Below, piece after piece: positions 54,994 to 64,000 of a DNA stretch of 64,000 nt. Below the pieces are notes generated by a model. It made no database searches. It saw only the letters and a list, made by a program, of their open reading frames with translations, and was not told the origin of the DNA. Location of the stretch: the NCBI RefSeq assembly GCF_965138225.1, contig NZ_CBCSAX010000007.1. One strand, 5' to 3'. Source of the stretch: Helicobacter_D ganmani. GTDB lineage: Bacteria; Campylobacterota; Campylobacteria; Campylobacterales; Helicobacteraceae. The position numbers and the translations under genes were made by a program. Numbering within the stretch: the first letter of the stretch is position 1; each line of letters begins with the position of its first letter.

Positions 54994-55836
54994 TCACTCT
55001 GCTGTACTCTCCACCTTTTTGTGTTTTTTGATGATTTGATATGCTTGATTAATAGATTGTAATTTTTTGGTGGAATCCTCCATAATAGACTGCTCCAAAC
55101 CCTTGTGATATAAAATATCTGGGTGGAATTGGCGCACGAGATTCTTATAAGTTTTTTTAATATGTTCCATACTATCCTCTTCACTTACACCTAAAGTAGC
55201 ATAAGCTTCTTGCAAAGTAGAATCCACTTGTTTTTGGGCATAAAATTCTTCAAAGGTATCATAAAGAGTATTAAAATCCTCATTATCAATCTCCAAATAA
55301 GCCGCAACATCTAAAATAATTTCACGTTCCTCACTTCCTAGCTCGCCGTCCGCATAGGCAAGAGCAAGCAAATATTCTACCAATTTTAAGCGACTTTTAT
55401 ATTGTCCTTTGGTAAGTGTTGCATAGCTTCTAGTTAGGGATTCCACACTTTCATTGGTAAAATCAAAAATTTTATGCAAAATTTCTAAAATTTCATCTTT
55501 TTGATTCATTGCGCTTTGCAAACACAACGCGTCTGCAATATCCTGTATGGTGTTTTCCATAAGCTCTAGCTCTAGCTCACACACTTTACCATCACTTTGA
55601 GCAAGTTTAGACAAAAGAGCAACAATCAAGCCATATTCACTTTTTGCAATCTTCTCCTCTCTGCTAAGACTAGAGATTTGCTCTTGATTTTTGTATGGAT
55701 TTTGATATTCGCTTAATTCGCTATCCTTTTCTTCATTGTTAATTCGAGGACGTTTTTGTGGGTGATTAAGATAATCTCTAAAATTAATCATTGCAATGGC
55801 AATAATGACAATCGTAACAAGCAGTAAAATCTCCAT
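54994..55836 (-). CDS. djlA: DjlA-like membrane-anchored TerB/DnaJ-domain cochaperone
   Basis: 280 residues: one N-terminal membrane helix (about 3-19, LLLVTIVIIAIAMI), a linker, a TerB-like acidic helical domain (about 70-190, with ALAYADGELGSEEREII and a matching SDGKVCELELELM) and a C-terminal J-domain with the HPD motif in VRQFHPDIL. This is the DjlA layout, expected to stimulate DnaK at the membrane. It lies between copP-like and ciaB. Confidence 0.85.
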   Translation of the reverse strand: MEILLLVTIVIIAIAMINFRDYLNHPQKRPRINNEEKDSELSEYQNPYKNQEQISSLSREEKIAKSEYGLIVALLSKLAQSDGKVCELELELMENTIQDIADALCLQSAMNQKDEILEILHKIFDFTNESVESLTRSYATLTKGQYKSRLKLVEYLLALAYADGELGSEEREIILDVAAYLEIDNEDFNTLYDTFEEFYAQKQVDSTLQEAYATLGVSEEDSMEHIKKTYKNLVRQFHPDILYHKGLEQSIMEDSTKKLQSINQAYQIIKKHKKVESTAE

Positions 55837-55845
55837 TCACAACCC

Positions 55846-56073
55846 CTATTTTGTAAAAAATCCTTTAAGCTTATTTAGGATTCCACTTTCATTCAAAAAT
55901 CCCAATTCCGCAAGCTTATGTTTAATCTCTGTGATTCCATCATTATTTGCCTCTACTTCTACGCTTTGACTTTCAATATCTACGCGCAAGGAAGGATATT
56001 TTTGCAAAAGTGCTTCATTGATTTTTTTAACACATCCTTGACATTTGATATTTTGACATTGTATTTTTTCCAT
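55846..56073 (-). CDS. copP: Heavy-metal-associated (HMA) domain protein, CopP-like
   Basis: 75 residues: an HMA fold with the metal-binding C-x-x-C in KCQGCVKKINEAL and the later GITEIKHKLAELGF. Small copper chaperones of this type (CopP in Helicobacter) deliver Cu(I) to a CopA ATPase, but no copA is in the window, so the metal is inferred from the family. It begins 33 bp after tRNA-CAU on the same strand. Confidence 0.75.
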   Translation of the reverse strand: MEKIQCQNIKCQGCVKKINEALLQKYPSLRVDIESQSVEVEANNDGITEIKHKLAELGFLNESGILNKLKGFFTK

Positions 56074-56105
56074 AATTTGAATTTCCTCAAGTTATTGATG
56101 TGGTG

Positions 56106-56182
56106 TGGTGGGCCCTATAGGACTTGAACCTATGACCAATCGGTTATGAGCCGAGTGCTCTAACCAGCTGAGCTAAGGGCCC
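56106..56182 (-). tRNA. tRNA with CAT anticodon, probably tRNA-Ile2 (lysidine type)
   Basis: The 77-base cloverleaf includes the encoded CCA. Acceptor arms GGGCCCT/AGGGCCC pair fully; the D arm is GCTC...GAGC, the anticodon loop CTCATAA, and the T arm ATAGG...CCTAT around TTCAAGT. One terminal anticodon-stem pair (C-T) is mismatched. The CAT anticodon could be Met, but the TTAGCTC D-stem region and TTGGTC...GGTTCAAGTCC resemble Ile2 tRNAs modified by TilS. The 5' end overlaps the last 23 bases of rodA. Confidence 0.9.
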
Positions 56183-57287
56183 TTTTTGAAAAAGAGGTAT
56201 GATTATACACAAATTTATATCTAAAGGCAAGTAAATTTTCTAATACAGCAAAAAGAATCATAAAAGTAATAAAACTACTGCCTCCATAACTAAATAATGG
56301 CAATGGAATCCCAACCACAGGTGCTAACCCAATCGTCATTGCAATATTCACTCCCGAATAAATAAAAATCAACAAGCCTATACAATAAGAAATCACTTTC
56401 AAAAAGTAGTCTTTTTCATTTTCATAACTCATAGAAAAAATGTGAAAAATCAAAGAAGCATAGAGAATAAACAATCCAATTGCGCCTACAAAACCGAATC
56501 TTTCTACAAAGTAAGGAAAAATAAAATCACTTGTCGCAATAGGCAAAAACCTATATAATGCCTGTGTGGCTTCTTCTTTTTCCTTTCCATAGATTCCTCC
56601 AGAACCTACGGCAATCATTGCTTGTTTGACTTGATAATCTGGCTCTTTGGATATGAAATCCACGATTCTTTTTTTCTGATAATCGTGTAGATTCGCATAC
56701 AAAATAGGAGATAGAAATAAAACACCAATCGCTAAGGTAAGCCAAATCTTATAATTTACCCCGATTAAAAACAATGCGCCAAAGCTCATCAACAATAATA
56801 CAAGCGCTGTTCCTAAATCAGGCTGTTTTAAAACTAACAAAAAGGGCAACAAAATCAAAAAAGAAAGTTTCAAAAAATCTAACAACTTATAGCCATTTTT
56901 AGGAGGTGGCTTTTTATCCACATAATAAGCTATCATCAAAATTAATGCGGGTTTCATCGTCTCTGAAGGTTGAAAAGTAAAATGAATAAAAGGAATTTCA
57001 AGCCATCTTTGCGCGCCCAAACGCGTATCTCCAAAAAACTCAACTAGAACCAAAAATGCGACATTAACACAATAAAAACCAACAATAAACCACGGGATTC
57101 TACGCATAGGAATCAAAAATACCACCACAAAAATCAATAATCCTACGCCCACATAAACTAAAACTTTGCTACCCAAAAATTCGTTATTTTCGTTAATCAA
57201 AAACCAAGACAGCAGAATAATTGGCGCAATCAATAAAGGCAAAGTATAATCAAAATATGCTAGAATCTTGCGGTTAATTTTAAACAA
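56160..57287 (-). CDS. rodA: Rod shape-determining SEDS protein RodA
   Basis: RodA is the peptidoglycan glycosyltransferase of the elongation machinery. The 375-residue protein has about ten membrane helices and the SEDS landmarks ARRW-type GAQRWLEIPFIHFTFQPSETMKP, KQPDLGTALVLL and PLFSYGGSSFI. FtsW is the alternative; the context (rluD, trmB as in H. pylori rodA locus) favours RodA. The last eight codons lie inside the tRNA gene that follows. Confidence 0.9.
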   Translation of the reverse strand: MFKINRKILAYFDYTLPLLIAPIILLSWFLINENNEFLGSKVLVYVGVGLLIFVVVFLIPMRRIPWFIVGFYCVNVAFLVLVEFFGDTRLGAQRWLEIPFIHFTFQPSETMKPALILMIAYYVDKKPPPKNGYKLLDFLKLSFLILLPFLLVLKQPDLGTALVLLLMSFGALFLIGVNYKIWLTLAIGVLFLSPILYANLHDYQKKRIVDFISKEPDYQVKQAMIAVGSGGIYGKEKEEATQALYRFLPIATSDFIFPYFVERFGFVGAIGLFILYASLIFHIFSMSYENEKDYFLKVISYCIGLLIFIYSGVNIAMTIGLAPVVGIPLPLFSYGGSSFITFMILFAVLENLLAFRYKFVYNHTSFSKRALSSAG

Positions 57288-57366
57288 AAGACAATCCCAA
57301 AAATAAATATTGCGGTAATTTTAAGGATAATTTTAACATAATTTTTAAATAAAGATTGTATAAAAA

Positions 57367-58506
57367 ATGAAAAAAAAATTACATCTTGCTTTTGCGTATG
57401 ATTCCTCCTCTGTTTTTTTGAATCAAAATTCTGCTTGCAAGGATTCTAATCCCCAACAAAAACAGGATTTTATTTCCCACCAAACATTCACTCCCAATGC
57501 CGATGAAATAGGAATCCGAGCAGATATTTTTCTCGCCAAAACACTACAAATCTCGCGCTCACAAGTAGAAAAACTTTGTGCAAACAAGCAAATCTTGCTC
57601 AATGGCTCTCCTCTTAACAAACTCGGAATCTTTTTAAAAGCACAGGATATTCTTATTCTTCAAGAGATAGCCAAGCCTCTTAGCGATTCTGCAAATTCTC
57701 AAACTTTTGAGATTCCAATTCTCTACCAAGATGAAGAATTATTGATTTTGAATAAACCTGCCGGATTAATCGTTCATCGTGCAAATGCGCAAGATGAACA
57801 ATACACGCTCGTAGATTGGCTAAGACAAAAAAAATTTTCGCTTTCTAATCTTGGGGATTCTTATCGCGCAGGCATTGTGCATAGATTAGATAAAGGCACA
57901 AGCGGTGCAATCGTAATTGCAAAGACGAATTTCGCGCACGAACATCTAAAATCACAGCTTCAATCACGTCAAATGGGACGCTATTATCTTTGTGTCATTG
58001 ACCAAGCATTAAAAGAATCGCAAATAGTAGATTCTCCACTGATACGACATTCCAAAAATCGTTTAAAATACACTACGGCAAACAAAAATAATCCTAATGC
58101 AAAATCTGCTAAAACCGCGTTTTTTAAAATTTCCTCCACACAAAATGAAAAATTGCATTATGAACTCATCGGAGCAAAGCTTTTCAGCGGACGCACACAT
58201 CAAATTCGTGCGCATTTGAGTAGTTTAAATCGCCATATTTTGGGTGATTACTTTTATGGTTATTCAGGAGATTCCCATTTCAATGGATTTTTAGAAGATA
58301 GAATCTTGCTTCACTCTCATTTACTTTATTTAAACCACCCAAAAAATGGAAAAATTTTACATTTTTATGCTCCGCTTTTTAAGGATATGCAAGACTTTTT
58401 AAAAACCTATTTTTCTTTAGAAAGCTATCAAGATTCCTCCAATAATCTACTTTTTCCGCTTGAAAGTCTTTATCATTCTACTTTTTTTATGGATTCCATT
58501 GTATAA
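57367..58506 (+). CDS. rluD: 23S rRNA pseudouridine synthase, RluD-like
   Basis: An N-terminal extension of about 50 residues, an S4 RNA-binding domain (about 50-100, IRADIFLAKTLQISRSQVEKL) and the RluA-family catalytic domain with the Asp of GIVHRLDKGTSG (nucleophile) and RTHQIRAHL are present. RluD-type enzymes modify helix 69 of 23S rRNA; the precise site is inferred. Divergent from rodA. Confidence 0.9.
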   Translation: MKKKLHLAFAYDSSSVFLNQNSACKDSNPQQKQDFISHQTFTPNADEIGIRADIFLAKTLQISRSQVEKLCANKQILLNGSPLNKLGIFLKAQDILILQEIAKPLSDSANSQTFEIPILYQDEELLILNKPAGLIVHRANAQDEQYTLVDWLRQKKFSLSNLGDSYRAGIVHRLDKGTSGAIVIAKTNFAHEHLKSQLQSRQMGRYYLCVIDQALKESQIVDSPLIRHSKNRLKYTTANKNNPNAKSAKTAFFKISSTQNEKLHYELIGAKLFSGRTHQIRAHLSSLNRHILGDYFYGYSGDSHFNGFLEDRILLHSHLLYLNHPKNGKILHFYAPLFKDMQDFLKTYFSLESYQDSSNNLLFPLESLYHSTFFMDSIV

Positions 58507-58568
58507 ATTCTCTTTCAAAATTACACAATTCCCCTTAAGAAATCTTGCACTAAAATATATAATTATGT

Positions 58569-58574
58569 TAAAAT
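58569..58574 (+). promoter_or_regulatory. -10 element upstream of the FN3 lipoprotein gene
   Basis: TATGTTAAAATT contains TAAAAT with a TATG extension 46 bp before the start codon; an AAGGA site follows at about 58607. Confidence 0.4.
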
Positions 58575-58619
58575 TAAGCTTTACTTTCTAAAACTTTAAG
58601 AAATTACAAGGACATTAAA

Positions 58620-59855
58620 ATGAAAAATCCTCTATTTAAATTTTTCTTTAGTGGAATCCTCACAACTTTTATGTTACTTTTTAATGCTTGTTCAGCTTTA
58701 AACCCAAATCCTAGCATCAATAGCTCACTTACTCCCCCAAAGAACATTCGTGTATTAAGTGATATTAATACCAATGCTTTTGAATGGACTTCCGTGCAAG
58801 ACCCAGAAGTCGCAGGTTATTATATTTATCGTAAAAAAGCACAAGAGCAAAATTTCAGCAAAATTGCCACATTAGATTCGCGTTTTATCACACATTATGC
58901 AGATAATAAACTAGATGCTAATACCGAATATACTTATCAATTTGCTTCGTTTGATAAGCAAAAAAATGTCTCTCCTTTTTCTGAAACTATCAGCGCAAAA
59001 ACACATTCTATCAATGCTGTAAGCTATGTAGAGGCTATTAGCAACTATCCAAGAAAGGTAAAAATTATTTGGAATCCTCATCAAGATACGCGCGTAAATG
59101 GCTATATTGTTGAGCGCAAAGACAAAAATGGAAATTGGCAAGAAATTGGCAAGATTCAAAATCGCCTGCTTGTAGAATATTTGGACACCAAATTAGACGA
59201 TGGCACAACCTATGAATATCAAATTCTTGCCTACAACGCCAATGGCTCACGCTCACTTCCCTCTAAAAGGGTTCAAGCTACCACCAAGCCCAAACCTGTG
59301 CAAATCACTAATTTTAAGGCAACAAATAATATTCCAAAACAAATCAATTTAAGTTGGAATTTACACAAAAACCCTGAAGTAACTTCTTATAAGATTCTGC
59401 GCTCTGGCTTTATTTCTAGCTTTTATACTACGATTGCCACGCTTCCTAGCAACACAGATTCGTATCAAGATTTGATAGGCAAAGATGGAGAACAATATAG
59501 TTACAAAATCATTGCTGCCGACAAAGATGGGATTGACAGCTTAGAAACAGGACCTATTAGCGGTTCAACGCTTGCGATTCCTAATGCACCAAATATCACC
59601 TATGCACGCATTGAAAATGGTTCTGTTGTACTTAAATGGAATCCCACTGATAATCGCGCCACAGAATATATTGTTTATAAAAAAGATTCCTTATTTTTTG
59701 GAGAAACTTTGCGTTACAATAAAGTCCTCACAACGGAATTTATTGACAAAGAAGTTAAGGCGGGCGAAAAATATTATTATCGTGTCAGTGCAATAGATAA
59801 GAATGGATTAGAATCCAAAACATCTCAAGAAGTTGTGCTTTCTCTACCTAAATAA
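58620..59855 (+). CDS. Fibronectin type III-repeat lipoprotein
   Basis: 411 residues. The signal peptide ends in LLFNAC with the lipobox Cys at 24. Four FN3 domains of about 90 residues follow, recognisable by repeats of W...P....GY.I.R ... Y.D...(D)G..Y.Y.I.A.D..G..S (for example WNPHQDTRVNGYIVERKD). No enzyme domain is seen. H. pylori has a similar gene at this position, so a conserved envelope role is likely; binding partner unknown. Confidence 0.85.
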   Translation: MKNPLFKFFFSGILTTFMLLFNACSALNPNPSINSSLTPPKNIRVLSDINTNAFEWTSVQDPEVAGYYIYRKKAQEQNFSKIATLDSRFITHYADNKLDANTEYTYQFASFDKQKNVSPFSETISAKTHSINAVSYVEAISNYPRKVKIIWNPHQDTRVNGYIVERKDKNGNWQEIGKIQNRLLVEYLDTKLDDGTTYEYQILAYNANGSRSLPSKRVQATTKPKPVQITNFKATNNIPKQINLSWNLHKNPEVTSYKILRSGFISSFYTTIATLPSNTDSYQDLIGKDGEQYSYKIIAADKDGIDSLETGPISGSTLAIPNAPNITYARIENGSVVLKWNPTDNRATEYIVYKKDSLFFGETLRYNKVLTTEFIDKEVKAGEKYYYRVSAIDKNGLESKTSQEVVLSLPK

Positions 59856-59862
59856 GACGACA

Positions 59863-61173
59863 ATGCCACATTTTAAAACTGCACAACTTAAACTCCCCAA
59901 TCTTCCCTCAAAAGTTACACATTCTTTAGGGGAATTTTGTTTTATGCAAGTGTTTCACTCAACACAAAATCCTCATTTTTCTTTGTTGCAAGTTTATTTC
60001 ATTCCTAAAGATTCCAAAGAAAAAATCAAAAAATTTTTCCTAGAAATCAAAACGCGCCTGAAAGCCCCCCATAAAACCAAAGAAACTATTGTTCATTTGG
60101 ATAAAAATTCGCGTATTTCTCCTATTGAAATTATCAAAAGTTCATTAAAAATTTTAATGGATTTTCAAGATTCTATTCTCTCGCACAATTTAAATGGTAA
60201 AAGTCAAGCATTAGAGTGCAAACTTCCATTCATTAGAGAAATTGAGGATTTTTTGGATTTTGAAAATCTTTTAAAAACTTTTGCAAGGGAATCTCAAGTA
60301 TCTAAAAACACAAATTTTCTACCAAAAGTTTGGCTAGAAATCGGTTTTGGTAGTGGGAGGCATTTGTTACATAATGCCAAAAATTATCCAGAGATTCTGC
60401 ACATTGGTTTAGAGATTCACTCTCCCTCATTGGAACAAGTAGCACGTCAAATTGGGCTTTTAGGGCTTAAAAATATTTTGATTCTTAGCTATGATGCGCG
60501 GATTTTTTTAGAAATTTTACCCTCCAACACTTTGGATAAAATCTTTGTGCATTTCCCTGTACCTTGGGACAAACAACCGCATCGTAGAATCCTAAGCCAT
60601 ACTTTTTTAATTCAAAGTGCTAGAGTTTTAAAAGAAAAAGGACATTTGCAATTACGCACAGACAGCCTAGATTACTTTAACTATGCAAAAAATCTTGCAC
60701 AAGATTTCAAAACAGATTTTCAAATACAATCACATGTAAATGCTGAAGAGGCGATTATTAGCAAATATGAGGCAAGATGGTTAAGGCAAAACAAAGATAT
60801 TTATACTCTTGAATTTCTCGCCCTGCACTCTAGTACCTCACGCAAGCTAGATTTTGACTTTGCCTTTTTAGATTCTGCAGTGCAACCTTTATTATTTTTG
60901 CCAAAAAACTTTCAAAAAACAAAAATTGTGCAAAAGGATTATTTTTTGCATTTGGAGGATTTATTCATCAGCCCTTGCGATTCCTCCTCTCCTCCTTGTT
61001 TGCTTAAAATTTCCTTTGGGGATTTTAATTATCCCCAAACGCGTTATGCGCTACAAACAAATCATCTTGAATATTTCAAAGAGAATCCATTGCCTACCTA
61101 TCTCAATTACAAGGCACATCAGCAACTCTTACAATTAATCCAAAATGACTTCAGTCTTTATAAGGAATCATAA
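59863..61173 (+). CDS. trmB: tRNA (guanine-N7)-methyltransferase TrmB
   Basis: TrmB makes m7G46 in tRNA. The methyltransferase core is in the middle: VWLEIGFGSGRHLLHNAKNYP (SAM motif), GLEIHSPSLEQ, FVHFPVPWDKQPHRR and HLQLRTDSLDY. The epsilonproteobacterial form has long N- and C-terminal extensions, giving 436 residues against about 240 in E. coli. ATG 59863 gives MPHFKTAQLKLP, the family N-terminus; the frame opens 30 bases earlier inside the FN3 gene. ftsE starts directly after its stop. Confidence 0.9.
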   Translation: MPHFKTAQLKLPNLPSKVTHSLGEFCFMQVFHSTQNPHFSLLQVYFIPKDSKEKIKKFFLEIKTRLKAPHKTKETIVHLDKNSRISPIEIIKSSLKILMDFQDSILSHNLNGKSQALECKLPFIREIEDFLDFENLLKTFARESQVSKNTNFLPKVWLEIGFGSGRHLLHNAKNYPEILHIGLEIHSPSLEQVARQIGLLGLKNILILSYDARIFLEILPSNTLDKIFVHFPVPWDKQPHRRILSHTFLIQSARVLKEKGHLQLRTDSLDYFNYAKNLAQDFKTDFQIQSHVNAEEAIISKYEARWLRQNKDIYTLEFLALHSSTSRKLDFDFAFLDSAVQPLLFLPKNFQKTKIVQKDYFLHLEDLFISPCDSSSPPCLLKISFGDFNYPQTRYALQTNHLEYFKENPLPTYLNYKAHQQLLQLIQNDFSLYKES

Positions 61174-61842
61174 ATGGACGCGATTATTCAAGCAAAAAAT
61201 ATGAATTTAGGTTACAAAAATGAAATCATTATCAAAAATGCGAGTTTTAGCATTTATCCTAAAGAATTTGTTTTCATTAGCGGTCCAAGCGGGAGTGGTA
61301 AAAGCACCTTAATGCGCTCTATTTATGGGGATTTAGCACTGAAAAGTGGCTCTTTAGAAGTCTGCGGAATAGAAATGTTTAAGGCAAATAAAAAAAATAT
61401 TGAAATCTTGCGCAGACATTTAGGCATTATCTTTCAAGATTATAAGTTAATCAAAGATTTCAATGTAGAAAAAAATGTTATGCTTCCTATGATTATTGGA
61501 GGATTTACCAAAGAATCTTGCCAAGCCCAGACAGATAGGCTTTTAGCTCATATTAAACTTTCTCATAAAGGTAGCAAATATCCCTTGGAACTAAGCGGGG
61601 GAGAACAACAACGTGTCGCTATGGCACGCGCACTCTCCCATAATCCTCTTTTGATTCTTGCTGATGAACCAACAGGAAACCTAGACGACTACTCCTCGGA
61701 AGTAATTTGGAGCTTACTTAAAGGTGTCAATGTGCAACTTGGAATCACAGTTGTTGTAGTAACGCACAGAATCCCGGAAACTCTAGGAGTCAATTATCGC
61801 CATTTTCATATTGAAGAAGGGGTCATCTATGAACTCTCTTAA
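61174..61842 (+). CDS. ftsE: Cell division ATP-binding protein FtsE
   Basis: FtsE is the ABC ATPase of the FtsEX complex that drives EnvC-type murein hydrolase activation at the septum. Walker A GPSGSGKST, the Q-loop IFQDYKL, signature LSGGEQQR and Walker B LLILADEPTGNLD are all present in 222 residues. It abuts trmB and overlaps ftsX by 14 bp. Confidence 0.93.
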   Translation: MDAIIQAKNMNLGYKNEIIIKNASFSIYPKEFVFISGPSGSGKSTLMRSIYGDLALKSGSLEVCGIEMFKANKKNIEILRRHLGIIFQDYKLIKDFNVEKNVMLPMIIGGFTKESCQAQTDRLLAHIKLSHKGSKYPLELSGGEQQRVAMARALSHNPLLILADEPTGNLDDYSSEVIWSLLKGVNVQLGITVVVVTHRIPETLGVNYRHFHIEEGVIYELS

Positions 61843-62635
61843 AAATCATTTAAGCCTTATTATTCCACTGGTTGCTTTACTTTTTGCACTAGAAAGCATT
61901 TTGCTTATTTCTCGCACCCTAAACGATTATGAAAATAAGTTGGGTAAAAACTACGCAATTATTCTCGCAAGCACTAAAGAATTAAATTTAGAACTTTTGC
62001 GCAACAAAATCAGTGAAGCGCAAGACTTAACCCTGATTGATTCTAAAGTCGTCTTAGACAGATTGAGCAAAAATATCAGCCAAGCCAATATTGTCCTGCT
62101 TAAAAAATCCCTTCCAAGATTCTATTCTTTAACCCTTAATATCTATCCTAGCAGTTCGCGTTTGGAAATTATCCACAAAACCTTAAGCACATTAGAGGGC
62201 GTTTCTCGGATTGAAACTTTTACTAAAAGTCATAGTCAAATCTATCAACTTCTTTTGATTATCAATGGAAGCACAATAATTTTTTCAGGCTTTATTGCGT
62301 TAATTAGCTTGCTTTTGATGTTTAAACAAATTGAAATTTGGAAATTTCAGCATTTAGAAAGAATGGAGATTATGACTTTGCTTGGAGCACCGCTTTGGAT
62401 GCGCTCTCAAGTCTTATTCCGACTTGCTTGTTTAGACACTATCCTTGCAACTCTTATCGTCGCTAGCGGTTTGGTTTATATCTCGCAGAATCCTACTTTG
62501 CTAATTTTCCTGCAAGAATTAGGTTTAAATCCAGAGATTTTTTCACCCATTTTAGATTCTATTGTATTGCTTTTAACAGGGCTTGCTGTCTCGCTGATTT
62601 CAGTATGGATTGTAAGCTTACAACACAGGGATTAA
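61829..62635 (+). CDS. ftsX: Cell division permease FtsX
   Basis: 268 residues in the FtsX layout: a membrane helix at about 8-27, a periplasmic domain (about 30-145), and three helices near 146-168, 198-220 and 240-265. The motif MEIMTLLGAPLWMRSQVLF is the cytoplasmic coupling segment that meets FtsE. ATG 61829 has a GAAGAAGGGG site and is preferred to the TTG at 61811. The next gene follows with its own AAGGA site. Confidence 0.9.
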   Translation: MNSLKNHLSLIIPLVALLFALESILLISRTLNDYENKLGKNYAIILASTKELNLELLRNKISEAQDLTLIDSKVVLDRLSKNISQANIVLLKKSLPRFYSLTLNIYPSSSRLEIIHKTLSTLEGVSRIETFTKSHSQIYQLLLIINGSTIIFSGFIALISLLLMFKQIEIWKFQHLERMEIMTLLGAPLWMRSQVLFRLACLDTILATLIVASGLVYISQNPTLLIFLQELGLNPEIFSPILDSIVLLLTGLAVSLISVWIVSLQHRD

Positions 62636-62643
62636 GGATTTTT

Positions 62644-63951
62644 ATGCGTGTTTGTCTGCTTTTTCTTATTTCTTTCTCTCTCTGCTTTGGTGCAAATGAA
62701 AAGGAGATTACCAAAAAAATCAGCCAAAATCAAAATACTTTAGAATACAAAAAGCGGCAAGAAAAGCAAATTAACGCTAAACTCCAAGAGTTAGGCAATG
62801 CAATCAATCTTCAAAAAGAAGAAAATAAAATGCTTCAAAAAACAATCAAAGAAAATGAACAAAATATCGCCAAAAATCAAAAGGAATATGATAGTAAAAC
62901 TGCTTTAATCAAAAAACTTAGCAATAATCAGGATTCTTTATTTCAAACGCGAAAACAAATTGAATTTGAAATGATGGATTTAATTCTCAAAGATGTTTCC
63001 TTTGCGATTCTACTAAACGACTTCCAACCAGAATCTATTCAAGACTTAATAACAGAAGAGGCATTTAAATCCCTAAGTGAAGCTACAAAAAAACATTTAA
63101 GCACACTTAGCAACAAACAAAGTGAAGTGATTGCTAACCTCCATTCCCTACAAACTGAAATCACACAATTAAAAAATTTTCTCGAAGTAGAAAACAAAAA
63201 AAGAACTCATTTAAAGGCACTACAAAGCGAACAAGAAACATTGATTGCAAACTATCAAAAAGAAATCACAAAATACAATAAAGAATTACAAAAAATCGTC
63301 CAAGAACGTGATGAAGTGCAAGGAATTCTTGTTAATCTCAATATTCTTAAAAGCCAAGAAGAAGAAAAACGCAAAAAACGTGAAGAACTAGCCAAGACTA
63401 AACCCACAGAATCGCAAGCTATGGAATCCCAAATATCTTCCAAAACAGCAAGCAATAATTTGCCCAAAAAAACACAAACTTCCAATATTTCAAAAGCTAA
63501 AGACGATTTTGATGTGCGCCAAGTTGCTAGCTCTTACCACAATATCGGAACAACCAAGTATAAAGGTGCTAAGACGATTGCTCCTTTAGAAAATTTTACG
63601 ATTGAAAAACATTTTGGACCTTATTTTGACCCTGTGTATAAGATGAAAGTTTTTAATGAATCTGTAACTTTAGCTCCAAAAGGAGACGATAAAGTTAAAA
63701 GCGTTTTAGATGGAAAGGTTGTATTTGCTAAGGATACCCCGATTCTTAAACGTGTTGTTATCATTGAGCACAAAGGCAATATGCACACAATCTATGCGCA
63801 ATTAGATAAAATTGCACCTACAATCAAACCCGGTAGCACGGTCAAAAAGGGCTATACTATCGGACGCGTAGATAATGCTTTGAAATTTGAAGTAACTCTT
63901 AAAGACAAACATATTGACCCACTAGAGCTCATTTCTTCTAAAAACCTTTAA
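62644..63951 (+). CDS. EnvC-like murein hydrolase activator (degenerate LytM domain)
   Basis: 435 residues: signal peptide (MRVCLLFLISFSLCFGA), two long coiled-coil regions (about 20-110 and 150-260), a low-complexity linker, and a C-terminal LytM/M23 domain (about 315-430). The zinc-binding positions of active M23 peptidases are not kept: the usual H-x-x-x-D region reads FNESVTLAPKGDDKV and the HxH region reads MHTIYAQL. This is the EnvC-type non-catalytic form that activates amidases under FtsEX control, which the adjacent ftsE and ftsX support. An AAGGA site lies before ATG 62644. Confidence 0.87.
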   Translation: MRVCLLFLISFSLCFGANEKEITKKISQNQNTLEYKKRQEKQINAKLQELGNAINLQKEENKMLQKTIKENEQNIAKNQKEYDSKTALIKKLSNNQDSLFQTRKQIEFEMMDLILKDVSFAILLNDFQPESIQDLITEEAFKSLSEATKKHLSTLSNKQSEVIANLHSLQTEITQLKNFLEVENKKRTHLKALQSEQETLIANYQKEITKYNKELQKIVQERDEVQGILVNLNILKSQEEEKRKKREELAKTKPTESQAMESQISSKTASNNLPKKTQTSNISKAKDDFDVRQVASSYHNIGTTKYKGAKTIAPLENFTIEKHFGPYFDPVYKMKVFNESVTLAPKGDDKVKSVLDGKVVFAKDTPILKRVVIIEHKGNMHTIYAQLDKIAPTIKPGSTVKKGYTIGRVDNALKFEVTLKDKHIDPLELISSKNL

Positions 63952-64000
63952 ACTCTATTATCGTTATGAATATATTATTACACTTGTACTATAAAAACTC

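Noticed and set aside
1..64000. Insertion sequences or prophage genes
   Set aside because: No transposase, phage structural gene or terminal inverted repeat was recognised; the only recombinase is XerH, a housekeeping enzyme.
1..64000. Frequent GAATC/GATTC words
   Set aside because: They are common by eye in coding and non-coding DNA, but many are explained by codon pairs such as Asp-Ser and Glu-Ser. No count was made, so no claim of enrichment is put forward.

Overview
The window is a gene-dense, AT-rich chromosomal segment from an epsilonproteobacterium, most likely an enterohepatic Helicobacter. Gene order blocks match H. pylori from memory: galU/small membrane protein/murA; rplY-pth-lptG with tal nearby; fliK-flgD-flgE; rodA...rluD-FN3 lipoprotein-trmB-ftsE-ftsX-envC-like. 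The recombinase is XerH-type. Unlike H. pylori, it carries cheB/cheR, a ciaB homologue and a Campylobacter-like type II-C CRISPR-Cas9 locus. Species assignment is inference; no rRNA is present.

Layout. 0-1.4 kb: a family 8 glycosyltransferase gene broken into two frames by a C10 tract, a probable phase-variable surface-sugar gene. 1.5-9 kb: plus-strand genes clpS-clpA-DUF815 ATPase, galU, a membrane protein, murA, rsmH and an FtsL-like protein. 9-12 kb: a candidate chromosome dimer resolution locus, with a 24-bp dif-like palindrome next to xerH, flanked on both sides by genes of unknown function that carry sigma-28-like promoter elements. Left-arm genes run mostly on +, right-arm genes mostly on -, so transcription converges on this point, as expected at a replication terminus. 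12-22.6 kb: rplY-pth-lptG-purH, serB-tal, ppsA and purL. 22.6-28.6 kb: a small lipoprotein candidate, a CRISPR array (13 full repeats plus one degenerate), tracrRNA, cas2, cas1, cas9.

28.7-45 kb: rpoD; the pflA-xseB-nitrilase-like overlapping operon; a metallophosphoesterase; a PilJ-type sensor stub; a lipoprotein; alaS; and the fliK-flgD-flgE hook operon behind a sigma-54 promoter. 45-51 kb: typA, nrdA and a PIN-PhoH ATPase. 51-56 kb: a minus-strand run copP, djlA-like, ciaB, cheR, cheB, yigZ. 56-64 kb: tRNA-CAU overlapping the 3' end of rodA, then rluD, an FN3 lipoprotein, trmB, ftsE, ftsX and an EnvC-like murein hydrolase activator.

Themes. Motility and host interaction recur: hook-length control, hook protein, PflA, CheB/CheR and CiaB. 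Cell envelope and division genes form a second theme: murA, rsmH/ftsL, rodA, ftsEX-envC, lptG. The most unusual observations are the poly-C switch, the dif/XerH locus with putative sigma-28 neighbours, the promoter-bearing CRISPR repeats with a first repeat that keeps only its promoter half, a perfect 138-bp tandem duplication inside fliK, carbohydrate-binding-like modules inside the hook protein, and a nitrilase-family protein lacking the catalytic cysteine.
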